From assembly GCF_902833085.1 (NCBI RefSeq), contig NZ_CADFEB010000009.1, forward strand, positions 376,503-440,502: a DNA stretch of 64,000 nucleotides. Reading direction: 5' to 3'. Positions 33,631 to 42,146 of the stretch are shown here, in pieces; positions within the stretch are counted from its first letter, which is position 1; each line of letters opens with the position of its first letter. The notes under the pieces were generated by a model. That model did not search any database. It was not told the DNA's origin and worked only from the letters and a program-made list of their open reading frames with translations. Both the position numbers and the translations under genes were made by a program. The stretch comes from Burkholderia ubonensis. GTDB taxonomy: Bacteria > Pseudomonadota > Gammaproteobacteria > Burkholderiales > Burkholderiaceae.

Positions 33631-34545
33631 TCATGCGTTGTTGCGCCAGGGCGGCGGGCTGAGGAACTGCTTCGCGGTTTCGAGAAAAATCCGCTGCCGG
33701 ACGGACCTGCCCGTTCGCGACGGCAAGAGCGCGGTCACCGGTGCGGACGGCAACCGCCAGTCGGGCAGCAACCTGACGAGCTTGCCGTTCGCCAGCAATG
33801 GCGCGACGTCCCACTCGGAGCGTTCCACGATCCCGAGCCCGGCCAGCGCCCATTCCGTGATGACGGTGCCGTCATTGGAGGAAAGCGCGCCTGCGACGCG
33901 GATGACGGTGGACCGTCGAGGGTCGCCTTCCTGCGAGAAGCGCCATCGTGGTACGTCCTCGTCGTTCTCCCGCAGGCACAGGCAGTCGTAGCGTGCCAGG
34001 TCGGTCGGGTGATTCAGCGCCTTGATGCGGCGTGCGTACGCCGGGCTCGCACACAGGAATCGCTCGTTGGGCGCCAGCGGATACCCGACCCAGGACGACG
34101 ACTTGAGGGTGCCGATGTGCACGACCACGTCGGCGCCGGACGCATGGGCCAATGGGCTCTCCGACAGGTGCAGCGATATTTCGAGCTTGGGATGCGCCTG
34201 TTGCACGTCGCGCACGATCCGGGATACGTACTTCCGCCCGAAGCCAAAAGGGGCGACGACGCGCAGCGTGCCTTGCACTTCCCCGTGCTCCCCCGAGATA
34301 TGGACCGGCAAGGCCTCCACTCGCTCGAGAATATCCAGCGCTTCCTGATAGAGCCGCTGCCCCTCGTCGGTCAAGGAAATCCCGTTCGATTTCCGCACGG
34401 CGAGCCTTGCGCCCAGCCGCTCCTCCATTCTCTGCAGGCGAATCGTGACGGCAGGGGGCGTGAGATCGAGCAGCCTCGCGGCAGAGGCCAGCGAGCGTGA
34501 CGCCCCGATGGCGCGAATGAGGCGAAGGTCTTCCAGATCGAGCAT
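33631..34545 (-). CDS. LysR-family transcriptional regulator
   Basis: A 304-residue LysR protein with a helix-turn-helix at about residues 1-60 (LEDLRLIRAIGASRSLASAA, RLLDLTPPAVTIRLQRMEER) and a LysR substrate-binding domain. ATG 34545 has AAGG eight bases upstream; a longer form from 34578 is possible. It lies 103 bp before the DSD1 gene on the same strand, and the LTTR box in that gap argues that it controls that gene. Confidence 0.9.
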   Translation of the reverse strand: MLDLEDLRLIRAIGASRSLASAARLLDLTPPAVTIRLQRMEERLGARLAVRKSNGISLTDEGQRLYQEALDILERVEALPVHISGEHGEVQGTLRVVAPFGFGRKYVSRIVRDVQQAHPKLEISLHLSESPLAHASGADVVVHIGTLKSSSWVGYPLAPNERFLCASPAYARRIKALNHPTDLARYDCLCLRENDEDVPRWRFSQEGDPRRSTVIRVAGALSSNDGTVITEWALAGLGIVERSEWDVAPLLANGKLVRLLPDWRLPSAPVTALLPSRTGRSVRQRIFLETAKQFLSPPPWRNNA

Positions 34546-34697
34546 TTCGCGTACCTTAATGCGAGCTTTGCCGGGCATTATGCGTCGCCGGCTTTCGCGT
34601 CGCCGGATTTTCTCCTACAGTAGCGGAGCTTCGGGCCGTCAGGCCCGCGAGCGAAGCCTGAGAGATCGAGAAAAATCAGAACGAGGGAACAGACGCA

Positions 34698-35237
34698 ATG
34701 AACATCAGCAAGCGTGGCGATCACCTGTTCGCCGCCGGATTGTGGAAGGCGATCGGCGACGTCGCACGATCGGTCCGCAGCCAGGTCGGCGAATACAGCG
34801 AAGGGCGCGTCCTCAGCAACGAACTGTTCGCACTGCAGCGTGAACTGGGCGGCAGCGATTTCGACGTGACGATCAACAAGGGCCGCCCCGTCACCGGGGC
34901 CGACGCGCATTCGCTTGCCTTCGGCGCGGCCGTGCGCCGATTCAAGCTGGATATGGAGGCGCTGGTATTCGCGCTGCAGTACCGGCGCAGCATCGACGAC
35001 AAGGACCCGGCTGCCCGCTTCGCCGCGCTGACCCAGGCCAACGAGCAGCTCGCGCGCGCGAAGCAATACGCGATGCTGACCGTGCGGCAGTTCTTCGATA
35101 CGGTCGTCGACCCGAGCGTCCGGGAGCAGCTCCTGGGCGACAAGCCGGGCGGCAGCGACAGCACCCGGTTCGCCGTGGCCAGCGCGAAGCTGGAGCGTGT
35201 GCGCCGCGCGATCGTCGAGAGCATTGCGAAGATGTGA
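34698..35237 (+). CDS. Helical protein of unknown function
   Basis: A 179-residue soluble, predominantly helical protein; I do not recognise a family. It contains a possible coiled region around ARFAALTQANEQLARAKQYA and ends RRAIVESIAKM. There is no signal peptide, Cys or membrane segment. It is divergent from the LysR gene with about 150 bp between starts, and converges on kdgD. Codon use is typical of the replicon, so it is probably a real gene. Confidence 0.65.
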   Translation: MNISKRGDHLFAAGLWKAIGDVARSVRSQVGEYSEGRVLSNELFALQRELGGSDFDVTINKGRPVTGADAHSLAFGAAVRRFKLDMEALVFALQYRRSIDDKDPAARFAALTQANEQLARAKQYAMLTVRQFFDTVVDPSVREQLLGDKPGGSDSTRFAVASAKLERVRRAIVESIAKM

Positions 35238-35290
35238 CGGCGGCGGCCGGGGCGCAATCTCGCACCGACCGATCCCGCCCGAACGCAAAC

Positions 35291-35310
35291 AGCCCGGCGT
35301 GTGCCGGGCT
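35291..35310 (-). terminator. Hairpin between the 179-residue protein gene and kdgD
   Basis: Perfect 8-bp arms AGCCCGGC and GCCGGGCT enclose GTGT. On the minus strand the stem is followed by GTTTGCG, so it better suits the end of the dehydratase gene. It may serve both converging genes. Confidence 0.55.
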
Positions 35311-35369
35311 GCCCTGCATCACACGCGAAGCGGCGCTCGGCCGCTCCGTCATACCGGCCTGCGAACCGC

Positions 35370-36284
35370 TTACTGCGGCCCCGTCTTCCTGATCAGCGCG
35401 TCGAGCTGCGCGACTTCCTCGTCGTTCAGGTCGACGAGCGGTGCGCGCACCGGGCCCGCATCGCGGCCGACGAGCTTCGCGCCCGCCTTGACGATGCTGA
35501 CCGCATAACCCGCGCGGCGGTTGCGGATCTGCAGATACGGCAGGAAGAACGTGTCGAGCAGGCGGCCGACCGTCGCGTGATCGTCCTTCGCGATCGCTTC
35601 GTAGAATTCCATCGCGGTCTTCGGGATGAAGTTGAACACCGCCGACGAATACACCGGCACGCCGAGCGCCTTGTACGCCGCCGCATAGACTTCGGCGGTC
35701 GGCAGGCCGCCGAGGTACGAGAAGCGCTCGCCGAGCCGGCGGCGGATCGTGACCATGCTCTCGATGTCGCCGACGCCGTCCTTGAAGCCGATCAGGTTCG
35801 GGCAGCGGTCGGCGAGGCGCTCGAGCATGTCCGCGTTCAGCTTCGAATTCGCGCGGTTGTAGACCACCACGCCGATCTTCAGCGCACGGCACACCTGCTC
35901 GACGTGCTCGGCGATGCCTTCCTGGCTCGCCTCGGTCAGGTAGTGCGGCATCAGCAGGATGCCGCTCGCGCCGAGGCGCTCGGCTTCCTGCGCGTATTCG
36001 ATCGCGACCCGCGTCGCGCCGCCCGCGCCGGCCAGGATCGGCACCTTGCCCCTGCAGGTCTCGGTCGCGACGCGGATCACGTCCGAGTACTCGCGCTGCG
36101 TGAGCGAGAAGAATTCACCCGTGCCGCCCGCGGCGAACAGCGCCGTCGCGCCGTACGGCGCGAGCCATTCGAGGCGCTCGGCGTAGGTCGTCGGGCGGAA
36201 GTTGCCGTTCGCGTCGAAATCCGTCAGCGGAAACGACAGCAGGCCGTGGGAAATGATCTGTTTGAGTTCTTGCGGAGAAGTCAT
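35370..36284 (-). CDS. kdgD: 5-dehydro-4-deoxyglucarate dehydratase
   Basis: A 304-residue DapA/NAL-superfamily TIM barrel. The Schiff-base Lys is in NLIGFKDGVGDIESM and the catalytic Tyr in IGVVVYNRANSKLN. GTGEFFSLTQREY replaces the GTTGE loop of DapA, as expected for KDGDH. The enzyme decarboxylates and dehydrates 5-keto-4-deoxyglucarate to 2,5-dioxopentanoate, the substrate of the semialdehyde dehydrogenase at 26.7 kb. It is divergent from the galactarate dehydratase gene, so the two consecutive steps share one control region. Confidence 0.92.
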   Translation of the reverse strand: MTSPQELKQIISHGLLSFPLTDFDANGNFRPTTYAERLEWLAPYGATALFAAGGTGEFFSLTQREYSDVIRVATETCRGKVPILAGAGGATRVAIEYAQEAERLGASGILLMPHYLTEASQEGIAEHVEQVCRALKIGVVVYNRANSKLNADMLERLADRCPNLIGFKDGVGDIESMVTIRRRLGERFSYLGGLPTAEVYAAAYKALGVPVYSSAVFNFIPKTAMEFYEAIAKDDHATVGRLLDTFFLPYLQIRNRRAGYAVSIVKAGAKLVGRDAGPVRAPLVDLNDEEVAQLDALIRKTGPQ

Positions 36285-36354
36285 GATTGGGTCGTCCGTC
36301 TAGCGCGAGTGCTGGGTTCGTCAGGAACGTCATGCGGGCCAAGAGTGGCGATGT

Positions 36355-36376
36355 CGTTGTATGTCATCGTACAACG
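36355..36376. promoter_or_regulatory. Operator candidate between kdgD and garD
   Basis: CGTTGTA-N8-TACAACG is a perfect 7-bp inverted repeat in the 230-bp divergent gap, with TGTCATCG as spacer. A related TGTCATA sequence lies at 36467-36473, closer to garD, and another upstream of the hexarate MFS gene. A GntR-type hexarate regulator is the likely binder, but none is encoded nearby. Confidence 0.55.
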
Positions 36377-36514
36377 ATGGCAAAGGCGGTGCAAGCGGTT
36401 TGCTGTCGGCACCGTGATAGGGTCTTTCCGGATAAGGGTTTACGTACGATGCTCCGGTGGTGTTCAATGTCATATGATGACTAACAATTTGGCCCGTAGC
36501 CGCCAGGAATTTCG

Positions 36515-38071
36515 ATGACTGCTTCTCCTCTATATATCCGCGTGCATCCGGACGACAACGTCGCGATCGTCGTCAACGACGGCGGCTTGCCCGAGGGCGC
36601 GACGTTCGCCGACGGGCTGACGCTGCGCGAGGGCGTGCCGCAGGGGCACAAGGTCGCGCTGGCCGATCTCGCGGCCGGCGATCCGATCGTTCGCTACAAC
36701 ATCGTGATCGGCTACGCGCTGGCCGACCTGCGGCGCGGCAGCTGGGTCAACGAGCGCACGATGCGCATGCCCGAGCCGCCGGGCCTCGACGACCTGCCGC
36801 TCGCGACCCGCAACGCGCCGCCGCTGCCGCCGCTCGAAGGCTATACGTTCGAGGGCTTCCGCAATCCGGACGGCTCGGTCGGCACGCGCAACATCCTCGC
36901 GATCACGACGACCGTGCAGTGCGTGTCGGGCGTCGTCGAGCACGCGGTGAAGCGGATCAAGGCCGAGCTGCTGCCGCGTTACCCGAACGTCGACGACGTG
37001 GTCGGGCTCGAGCACACGTACGGCTGCGGCGTCGCGATCGACGCGCCCGATGCCGACATCCCGATCCGCACGCTGCGCAACATCAGCCTGAACCCGAACT
37101 TCGGCGGCGAGGTGATGACGGTGAGCCTCGGCTGCGAAAAACTGCAGCCGGACCGTCTGCTGCCGCCGGGCGCGATTCCGGTCGCGGCCGATGGCGAACC
37201 GGGTGACAACGGCGGCGTCGTGTGCCTGCAGGACGCCGCGCACGTCGGCTTCAACTCGATGATCGACTCGATCATGACGATGGCCGAGTCGCATCTCGAG
37301 CGGCTGAACCGTCGCCGCCGCGAGACCTGCCCGGCGTCGGATCTCGTGGTCGGCGTGCAGTGCGGCGGCAGCGACGCGTTCTCCGGGCTGACCGCGAACC
37401 CGGCGGTCGGCTTCGCGGCGGACCTGCTGGTGCGCGCCGGCGCGACGATCATGTTCTCCGAGGTGACGGAAGTGCGCGACGGCGTCGCGCAGCTCACGTC
37501 GCGTGCGGCCAACGAGGACGTCGCGCGCGCGATCATCCGCGAGATGGACTGGTACGACCGCTACCTGCAGCGCGGCCGCGTCGACCGCAGCGCGAACACG
37601 ACGCCCGGCAACAAGAAGGGCGGCCTGTCGAACATCGTCGAGAAGGCGATGGGCTCGATCGTGAAATCGGGCAGCGCGCCGATCGCCGGCGTCGTGCCGC
37701 CGGGCGAGCGCGCACGGCAGAAGGGGCTGCTGTACGCGGCGACGCCCGCGAGCGATTTCATCTGCGGCACGCTGCAGCTCGCGGCGGGGATGAACCTGCA
37801 CGTGTTCACGACCGGGCGCGGCACGCCGTATGGTCTCGCGCAGGTGCCGGTGATCAAGGTTGCGACGCGCAGCGACCTCGCGCGCCGCTGGCACGACCTG
37901 ATGGATCTCGATGCCGGGCAGATCGCGACCGGCGCGGCGACGATCGAGGACGTGGGTTGGGAACTGTTCCGGCTGATGCTCGACGTCGCGAGCGGCAAGC
38001 GCCGCACGTGGGCCGAGCAATGGAAGCTCGCGAACGCGCTGGCGCTGTTCAATCCTGCGCCGGTGACCTGA
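36515..38071 (+). CDS. garD: Galactarate dehydratase
   Basis: A 518-residue UxaA/GarD-family dehydratase: N-terminal SAF domain (IRVHPDDNVAIVVNDGGLPE) and the large catalytic part (GYTFEGFRNPDGSVGTRN, EHTYGCGVAID, QCGGSDAFSGLTANPAVG). It converts galactarate to 5-keto-4-deoxyglucarate using iron. The product is the substrate of the divergent kdgD. A terminator follows at 38101. Confidence 0.92.
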   Translation: MTASPLYIRVHPDDNVAIVVNDGGLPEGATFADGLTLREGVPQGHKVALADLAAGDPIVRYNIVIGYALADLRRGSWVNERTMRMPEPPGLDDLPLATRNAPPLPPLEGYTFEGFRNPDGSVGTRNILAITTTVQCVSGVVEHAVKRIKAELLPRYPNVDDVVGLEHTYGCGVAIDAPDADIPIRTLRNISLNPNFGGEVMTVSLGCEKLQPDRLLPPGAIPVAADGEPGDNGGVVCLQDAAHVGFNSMIDSIMTMAESHLERLNRRRRETCPASDLVVGVQCGGSDAFSGLTANPAVGFAADLLVRAGATIMFSEVTEVRDGVAQLTSRAANEDVARAIIREMDWYDRYLQRGRVDRSANTTPGNKKGGLSNIVEKAMGSIVKSGSAPIAGVVPPGERARQKGLLYAATPASDFICGTLQLAAGMNLHVFTTGRGTPYGLAQVPVIKVATRSDLARRWHDLMDLDAGQIATGAATIEDVGWELFRLMLDVASGKRRTWAEQWKLANALALFNPAPVT

Positions 38072-38100
38072 CGCGCTGGCGATCGGACGGCCGATCGGCA

Positions 38101-38132
38101 TGCGGGCGCCTTCGCGGCGCCCGCATTCGTTT
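38101..38132 (+). terminator. Terminator after garD
   Basis: Perfect 10-bp arms TGCGGGCGCC (38101-38110) and GGCGCCCGCA (38116-38125) are followed by TTCGTTT. Confidence 0.7.
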
Positions 38133-38201
38133 GGGGCGCGCAGCGGCCGCCGGGATCGGGTAACGTATGCGGTTCGTTCACAATCCCGGAGATCTGCCGT
38201 C

Positions 38202-38657
38202 ATGTTGAAGAACCTCGATCCGCTGCTGCACGCCGACATCCTGCACGCGCTGCGTGCGATGGGCCACGGCGACGAAGTGGTGATCTGCGATGCGAATTTT
38301 CCGGCGGAGTCCGTCGCGCGGCATACGGCGGTCGGCCGCGCGCTGCGCATCGACGGCGCCGATTCGGCGCGGGTCGTGCACGCGGTGTTGTCCGTGCTGC
38401 CGCTCGACACGTTCGTCGATGCGCCCGCGGCGCGGATGGAAGTCGTCGGCGATCCGGTTACCGTCCCGCCGGTGCAGCGCGAAGTGCAGGCCGAGATCGA
38501 TCGCGCGGAAGGGCGCGCGGTGCCGCTCGCCGGCATCGACCGGTTCGCGTTCTACGCGCGCGCGCAGCAGGCGTATGCGGTGATCGTCACCGGCGAGTCG
38601 CGCGGCTACGGCTGCTTTCTGTTCAAGAAGGGCGTGTTGTTGAGCGACGCGCGTTAA
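38202..38657 (+). CDS. RbsD/FucU-family sugar mutarotase
   Basis: A 151-residue RbsD/FucU fold protein. MLKNLDPLLHADILHALRAM and GHGDEVVICDANFP carry the conserved His/Asp of the active site, and the C-terminal GYGCFLFKKGVL is typical of FucU. The family interconverts anomers of fucose, ribose or related sugars. It stands alone after garD, past that gene's terminator, so a link to hexarate use is not shown. Confidence 0.87.
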   Translation: MLKNLDPLLHADILHALRAMGHGDEVVICDANFPAESVARHTAVGRALRIDGADSARVVHAVLSVLPLDTFVDAPAARMEVVGDPVTVPPVQREVQAEIDRAEGRAVPLAGIDRFAFYARAQQAYAVIVTGESRGYGCFLFKKGVLLSDAR

Positions 38658-38949
38658 ACATTTGTGAGGTTTCTCCGCGCAGAGGCTCCTGCGTCGTATT
38701 AAGACTTGCTGCGACGTTACCTGGCCGTTTTGATTCCATTAAGCATTTGATTTGAAGGGGAAATATTTTTCTTGCATCCGAAAGCGAATCGAATCAAGCA
38801 GATACGCCCGTCGCGTTTTCATACACGATAAAGCCGGTCCTGAAGCAGCGAGCCGTTTCTACGTTGCCCGATCAGATAATGTAGCGACTTCGCGGGACAT
38901 GCCCTTGCGCCGAGAGAGCAGCGCCGCCACGCTTAAAATTTGGGAAACG
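38658..38949. other. AT-richer intergenic region before the STM2901-like gene
   Basis: This 292-base stretch is clearly lower in GC than the surroundings, with runs such as GGGGAAATATTTTTCTTGC. No convincing gene is seen; an open frame leading into the next gene lacks family-like sequence or a ribosome site. It marks the left edge of a probably acquired patch ending near 39.8 kb. Confidence 0.5.
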
Positions 38950-39381
38950 ATGAGCGAAAACCGATATACCTATGGCATTCACCGCAACCTCACGCCTGCC
39001 GACTTGTTCGTGTATGTGGCGATCGACGAAATTCAGAAGCAACTCGGATTCTCCGACCTTGCCGGTGCAGCAGCAATATTGCTAGGTCAGAACGATGTGC
39101 CGGTTTCGGGGAAGCTCGGCGGTGCGGTATCGGGAACATCGGTTATATCGATGGCCGCGCGAAATATGCTGCCCTACAATGTCCGAATTCGCTTGCCTAC
39201 CATTACGAAGGCAGGTGTTGGCGGTCTCCGCATCGCAACGACTCGGAATCTTGGGGCGTTTGTCGGACGGGCTATTCCTGTGGTTGGGGTCGTGGTAGTG
39301 TCGATAGATGTTTTTCTCATCATGCGAAACACGGTGGCATCGTACAACCGGATCGTGAAACCTGAAGATCGGGTGCTGTAA
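38950..39381 (+). CDS. STM2901-like small membrane protein
   Basis: A 143-residue protein beginning YTYGIHRNLTPADLFVYVAI, with LAGAAAILLGQNDVPVSGKL and a C-terminal hydrophobic helix (AFVGRAIPVVGVVVVSIDVF). The pattern recalls proteins named STM2901 family, which occur next to DUF1493 genes; this is recognition from memory and moderately certain. No function is established. The ribosome site is weak (GGGAAA). Its stop overlaps the ATG of the DUF1493 gene by one base, so they form a coupled pair. Composition is less GC-rich than neighbours, suggesting transfer. Confidence 0.65.
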   Translation: MSENRYTYGIHRNLTPADLFVYVAIDEIQKQLGFSDLAGAAAILLGQNDVPVSGKLGGAVSGTSVISMAARNMLPYNVRIRLPTITKAGVGGLRIATTRNLGAFVGRAIPVVGVVVVSIDVFLIMRNTVASYNRIVKPEDRVL

Positions 39382-39752
39382 TGGCGGATGCGATTTGGGA
39401 TCAACTTGAAGCCTTTGCCCGGGAAGAACTAGGCAAGCCGATCTTCGGGGGGCCGTTGAAGTTGACGCCGGACAGCAGACTCGAGGAGGACTTGCGCTTG
39501 ACGGGCCTTGATGCCGTCGAGTTCGTCGACAAATGGGCCGAGAAGTTCGGCGTGGAGGCCCAAGGCTTTCCATACAGTCGGTACTTCGGTCCCGACAGTC
39601 TCGATGTAATCAAGTCGATTCTTGGGCTGTTCTCGAAGAAGCATCGAGACGCGGACCTAGTCCCGCTGACGCTTGGGATGTTGGCTGAGGCGATGCGTCG
39701 AGGACGTTGGGATACCACTGATATTGAAGCGCTAATGGTCAACAGCCGGTAG
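39381..39752 (+). CDS. DUF1493 family acyl-carrier-like protein
   Basis: A 123-residue protein of the DUF1493 family: ACP-like helices with TPDSRLEEDLRLTGLDAVEF and VDKWAEKFGVEAQGF, then a C-terminal extension (VPLTLGMLAEAMRRGRWDTT). At the position where acyl carrier proteins carry Asp-Ser-Leu, this one reads Leu-Asp-Ala, so there is no Ser for phosphopantetheine. It may be a binding or antitoxin-like partner of the upstream membrane protein. A strong hairpin terminator follows. Confidence 0.8.
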   Translation: MADAIWDQLEAFAREELGKPIFGGPLKLTPDSRLEEDLRLTGLDAVEFVDKWAEKFGVEAQGFPYSRYFGPDSLDVIKSILGLFSKKHRDADLVPLTLGMLAEAMRRGRWDTTDIEALMVNSR

Positions 39753-39771
39753 AGGGCAGGACGATGGTCGA

Positions 39772-39803
39772 GTGAAGCCGCCTTCGGGCGGCTTCACTAT
39801 TTC
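39772..39803 (+). terminator. Terminator with UUCG tetraloop after DUF1493
   Basis: A perfect 11-bp stem, GTGAAGCCGCC (39772-39782) with GGCGGCTTCAC (39787-39797), encloses the stable TTCG loop and is followed by TATTTCC. Confidence 0.8.
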
Positions 39804-40121
39804 CGGGGAGAGGATTAACGGTGACGACCCTAACCGCAAATGGCCGGTTGACAGGTCGCAGTCCCGTCGCGTTTGCCGTCACGTAGAAGGAGTCGGTGCA
39901 CCGCCACTCGCTTTACATGGGCAGGGTAAGACCATGAATCTGCTGATGAATTTTCGGCAGATCCGCGGGGATTGAGCGAGGTTGCAACGTTTTGCTACAA
40001 CCTTTTGCTTTGACTCGCCCGAAAGAGCCTCTATGCTGGCCCATTTGCCGGGCCGCTCAGGCCCGCGGGCCGCACGGGCCGCGACCCGCTCGGCAGGCCG
40101 AACCGCAACGAGGAGAAAGGC
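39804..40121 (+). promoter_or_regulatory. Intergenic region with promoter for the DoxX gene
   Basis: No gene is supported in this stretch of about 320 bases. A plausible sigma-70 promoter is TTGACT (40010-40015) with TATGCT (40032-40037), 16 bases apart. Just upstream, GGTTG and CAACC (39980-40002) form a short dyad. A GC-rich run of GGGCCG-type repeats fills 40048-40090, and GAGGAGAAAGG precedes the DoxX ATG. Confidence 0.5.
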
Positions 40122-40562
40122 ATGACGCGTCCCGTCGATTCCGCCGTCATTTTTTTCGCGCGCCTGGCACTGGCGGCGCTGTTTCTGTGGGGCGGCGTGA
40201 TGAAGCTGCTCGGCTACGGCGACCTAGTCAGCTACCTGCGTGGCCTGAACGTGCCGTTTCCGACCTATGTCGCGCCGGTCGTCGTCGCCATCGAAGGGCT
40301 CGGCGCGCTGCTGCTGATCGTCGGCTACAAGGTGAAGCCGCTCGCATTGCTGATGGCGTTCTACACGCTGGCGACCGCGGTGGTCGGGCACAATTTCTGG
40401 GACGCGACGAACCCCGCCGTCCAGCACGAGATGGTGATCCATTTCTGGAAGAACGTCGCGATCGCCGGCGGCTTCCTGCTGCTGTTCGTGACCGGCGCGG
40501 GCGGCGTGAGCATCGACGGCGTGCGCCGGCCCGCTTCGTCGTACGGTTCGGGCCTGCGCTGA
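40122..40562 (+). CDS. DoxX-family inner-membrane protein
   Basis: A 146-residue protein with four hydrophobic helices and DoxX marks: FFARLALAALFLWGGVMKLL, YLRGLNVPFPTYVAPVVVAI, EGLGALLLIVGYKVKPLALL and GHNFWD. The family is linked to redox stress and quinone- or thiosulfate-related functions but is poorly defined. An excellent ribosome site (GAGGAGAAAGG) supports the start. It converges with the alpha/beta-hydrolase gene. Confidence 0.88.
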   Translation: MTRPVDSAVIFFARLALAALFLWGGVMKLLGYGDLVSYLRGLNVPFPTYVAPVVVAIEGLGALLLIVGYKVKPLALLMAFYTLATAVVGHNFWDATNPAVQHEMVIHFWKNVAIAGGFLLLFVTGAGGVSIDGVRRPASSYGSGLR

Positions 40563-40578
40563 ACGCGCGCCCGGCCGC

Positions 40579-41427
40579 CTACTGAAACGGCAGGCCCGGC
40601 GGCTCGGCGCGCGCGGCGAACGCGGGATCGTGACCGGACAGGAAGTGCAATAGCGTCCAGTTGAACGTGTCGGCGCGATCGATGTTCGGATGGTGGCCGC
40701 TGCCCGGCAGCGAACCGAACTGCGCGCCCGGGATCATCGCCGCGAGACGCTGGCCTTCGACCGGCGGATACACGCCGTCGTCCTCGCTGTGCAGCACCAG
40801 CGTTTCGCTGCGCACGAGATTCAGGCGGCGCCGCACGTCGTAGCTCGCAATGCTGTCGCATATGCGCGCGAGATGCGCCGCGTCGGTCGCGGCCGCGCGC
40901 GCATGACCGATCTGATACGCAATTTCCCCTCGCTCCGACTGCGCGAATTCCGCGCTGACCAGCGACGGCCACATCTCCTCGAACCAGCGCACCGGGCCGT
41001 CGCCACGCTGGAATCCCGCTTTCCATTGCGCGACGCGCCGCATGTGGTCGTCGGCGACCAGGTTCGAACAGCCGTTGCACACCACCAGCTTGCCGACGCG
41101 CGACGGCGCGTCGATCGCGATCGTCAGCGCAATCGCGCCGCCGAGCGACAGGCCGACGAGCGCCGCGCTGTCGAGACCGAGATGATCGAGCAGGCTCTCC
41201 AGGTCGGCGGCGAGCTCGCCCATCGCGAGCGTGCGCGACGGATACGACGACGCGCCGTGACCGGGCAGGTCCGGCACGATCACGCGATATCCCGCGTGAC
41301 GCAGGAACGGCACCTGGCGTGCCCAGGCGAGTCCGCAACTGCCCAGATCGTGAATCAGCATGATCGGCAGGCCGCTGCCGATGTCCGCGTAATAGAGATC
41401 GTGGTCTTTGAATGATAGTTTTGCCAT
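40579..41427 (-). CDS. Alpha/beta-hydrolase, enol-lactonase-like
   Basis: A 282-residue alpha/beta hydrolase: oxyanion MLIHDLGSCGLAWARQ, cap entry PDLPGHGASSYPSRT, nucleophile GLSLGGAIAL, acid LVLHSEDDGVYPP and base His in GSGHHPNID. The layout resembles 3-oxoadipate enol-lactonases, but a specific substrate cannot be fixed. It is divergent from the MarR-family gene with a palindrome between, so it is probably inducible by its substrate or product. Confidence 0.87.
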   Translation of the reverse strand: MAKLSFKDHDLYYADIGSGLPIMLIHDLGSCGLAWARQVPFLRHAGYRVIVPDLPGHGASSYPSRTLAMGELAADLESLLDHLGLDSAALVGLSLGGAIALTIAIDAPSRVGKLVVCNGCSNLVADDHMRRVAQWKAGFQRGDGPVRWFEEMWPSLVSAEFAQSERGEIAYQIGHARAAATDAAHLARICDSIASYDVRRRLNLVRSETLVLHSEDDGVYPPVEGQRLAAMIPGAQFGSLPGSGHHPNIDRADTFNWTLLHFLSGHDPAFAARAEPPGLPFQ

Positions 41428-41465
41428 TTATGCTCCGTTGCGCGCCCACGTGCGCTCTCGTGGTT

Positions 41466-41481
41466 ATCTTAATATTGAGAT
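41466..41481. promoter_or_regulatory. MarR-type operator candidate
   Basis: ATCTTAATATTGAGAT is a 16-bp palindrome with one mismatched pair, AT-rich as MarR sites usually are. It lies between the divergent hydrolase and MarR-family genes. Confidence 0.6.
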
Positions 41482-41531
41482 ATATTCATGACAAGCGGGG
41501 TTCGATGACCTCATCAGATGCGAGGATATTC

Positions 41532-42074
41532 ATGAGCGCTCAGGCATCCAGCGATCGCGTCGATCACGTCGACCGGGTCGTCGCGCAATGGCGCGACGAG
41601 CGGCCCGGGCTCGACGTGACGTCGATGGAGATCTTCGGCCGGCTGGCGCGGCTGGCGAAGCACTGTGAAAAGGCGCGCACCGAGGCGTTGTCGCCGTTCG
41701 GTTTCAAGGAAGGGGAGTTCGACGTGCTCGCGACGCTGCGGCGCGCGGGCAAGCCGTATGAATTGTCGCCGACGCAACTGTACCGCTCATTGATGATCAC
41801 GTCGGGCGCAATCACCAACCGGCTGATGCGGCTCGAACAGGCGGGCCTCGTCGAGCGCGTGCCGAACCCGCACGACGGCCGGGGGCTCGCGGTGCGGCTC
41901 ACGCCGGACGGGCTCGCGCTGATCGACCGGGCCGTCGCGGTGCACGTCGAGACGCAGGACCTGCTGCTCGGCGGACTGAACCGCGGCGAGCGCGCGGCGC
42001 TCGCCGCGCTGCTGAAGACCGCGTTGCTCGCGCTGCCGGGCGAGGCGCTGGCGCCGGACGACGGGACCGGCTAG
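41532..42074 (+). CDS. MarR-family transcriptional regulator
   Basis: A 180-residue MarR protein: dimerisation helices, then winged helix (PFGFKEGEFDVLATLRRAG, YELSPTQLYRSLMITSGAIT, NRLMRLEQAGLVERVPNPHD, GRGLAVRLTPDG). GAGG six bases before ATG 41532 supports this start over ATG 41505. It is divergent from the alpha/beta-hydrolase gene and most likely represses it together with itself. Confidence 0.9.
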   Translation: MSAQASSDRVDHVDRVVAQWRDERPGLDVTSMEIFGRLARLAKHCEKARTEALSPFGFKEGEFDVLATLRRAGKPYELSPTQLYRSLMITSGAITNRLMRLEQAGLVERVPNPHDGRGLAVRLTPDGLALIDRAVAVHVETQDLLLGGLNRGERAALAALLKTALLALPGEALAPDDGTG

Positions 42075-42146
42075 GCGCGTAACGTGCGCAACGCGGCCGG
42101 CGCGCATGGACCGCGCGCCGAGCCGTGCGGGCTTGAGAGGGCCCGC

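Noticed and set aside
39772..39975. A 67-codon frame with ATG inside the DUF1493 terminator
   Set aside because: It starts within the hairpin stem, has no ribosome site and no recognisable sequence.
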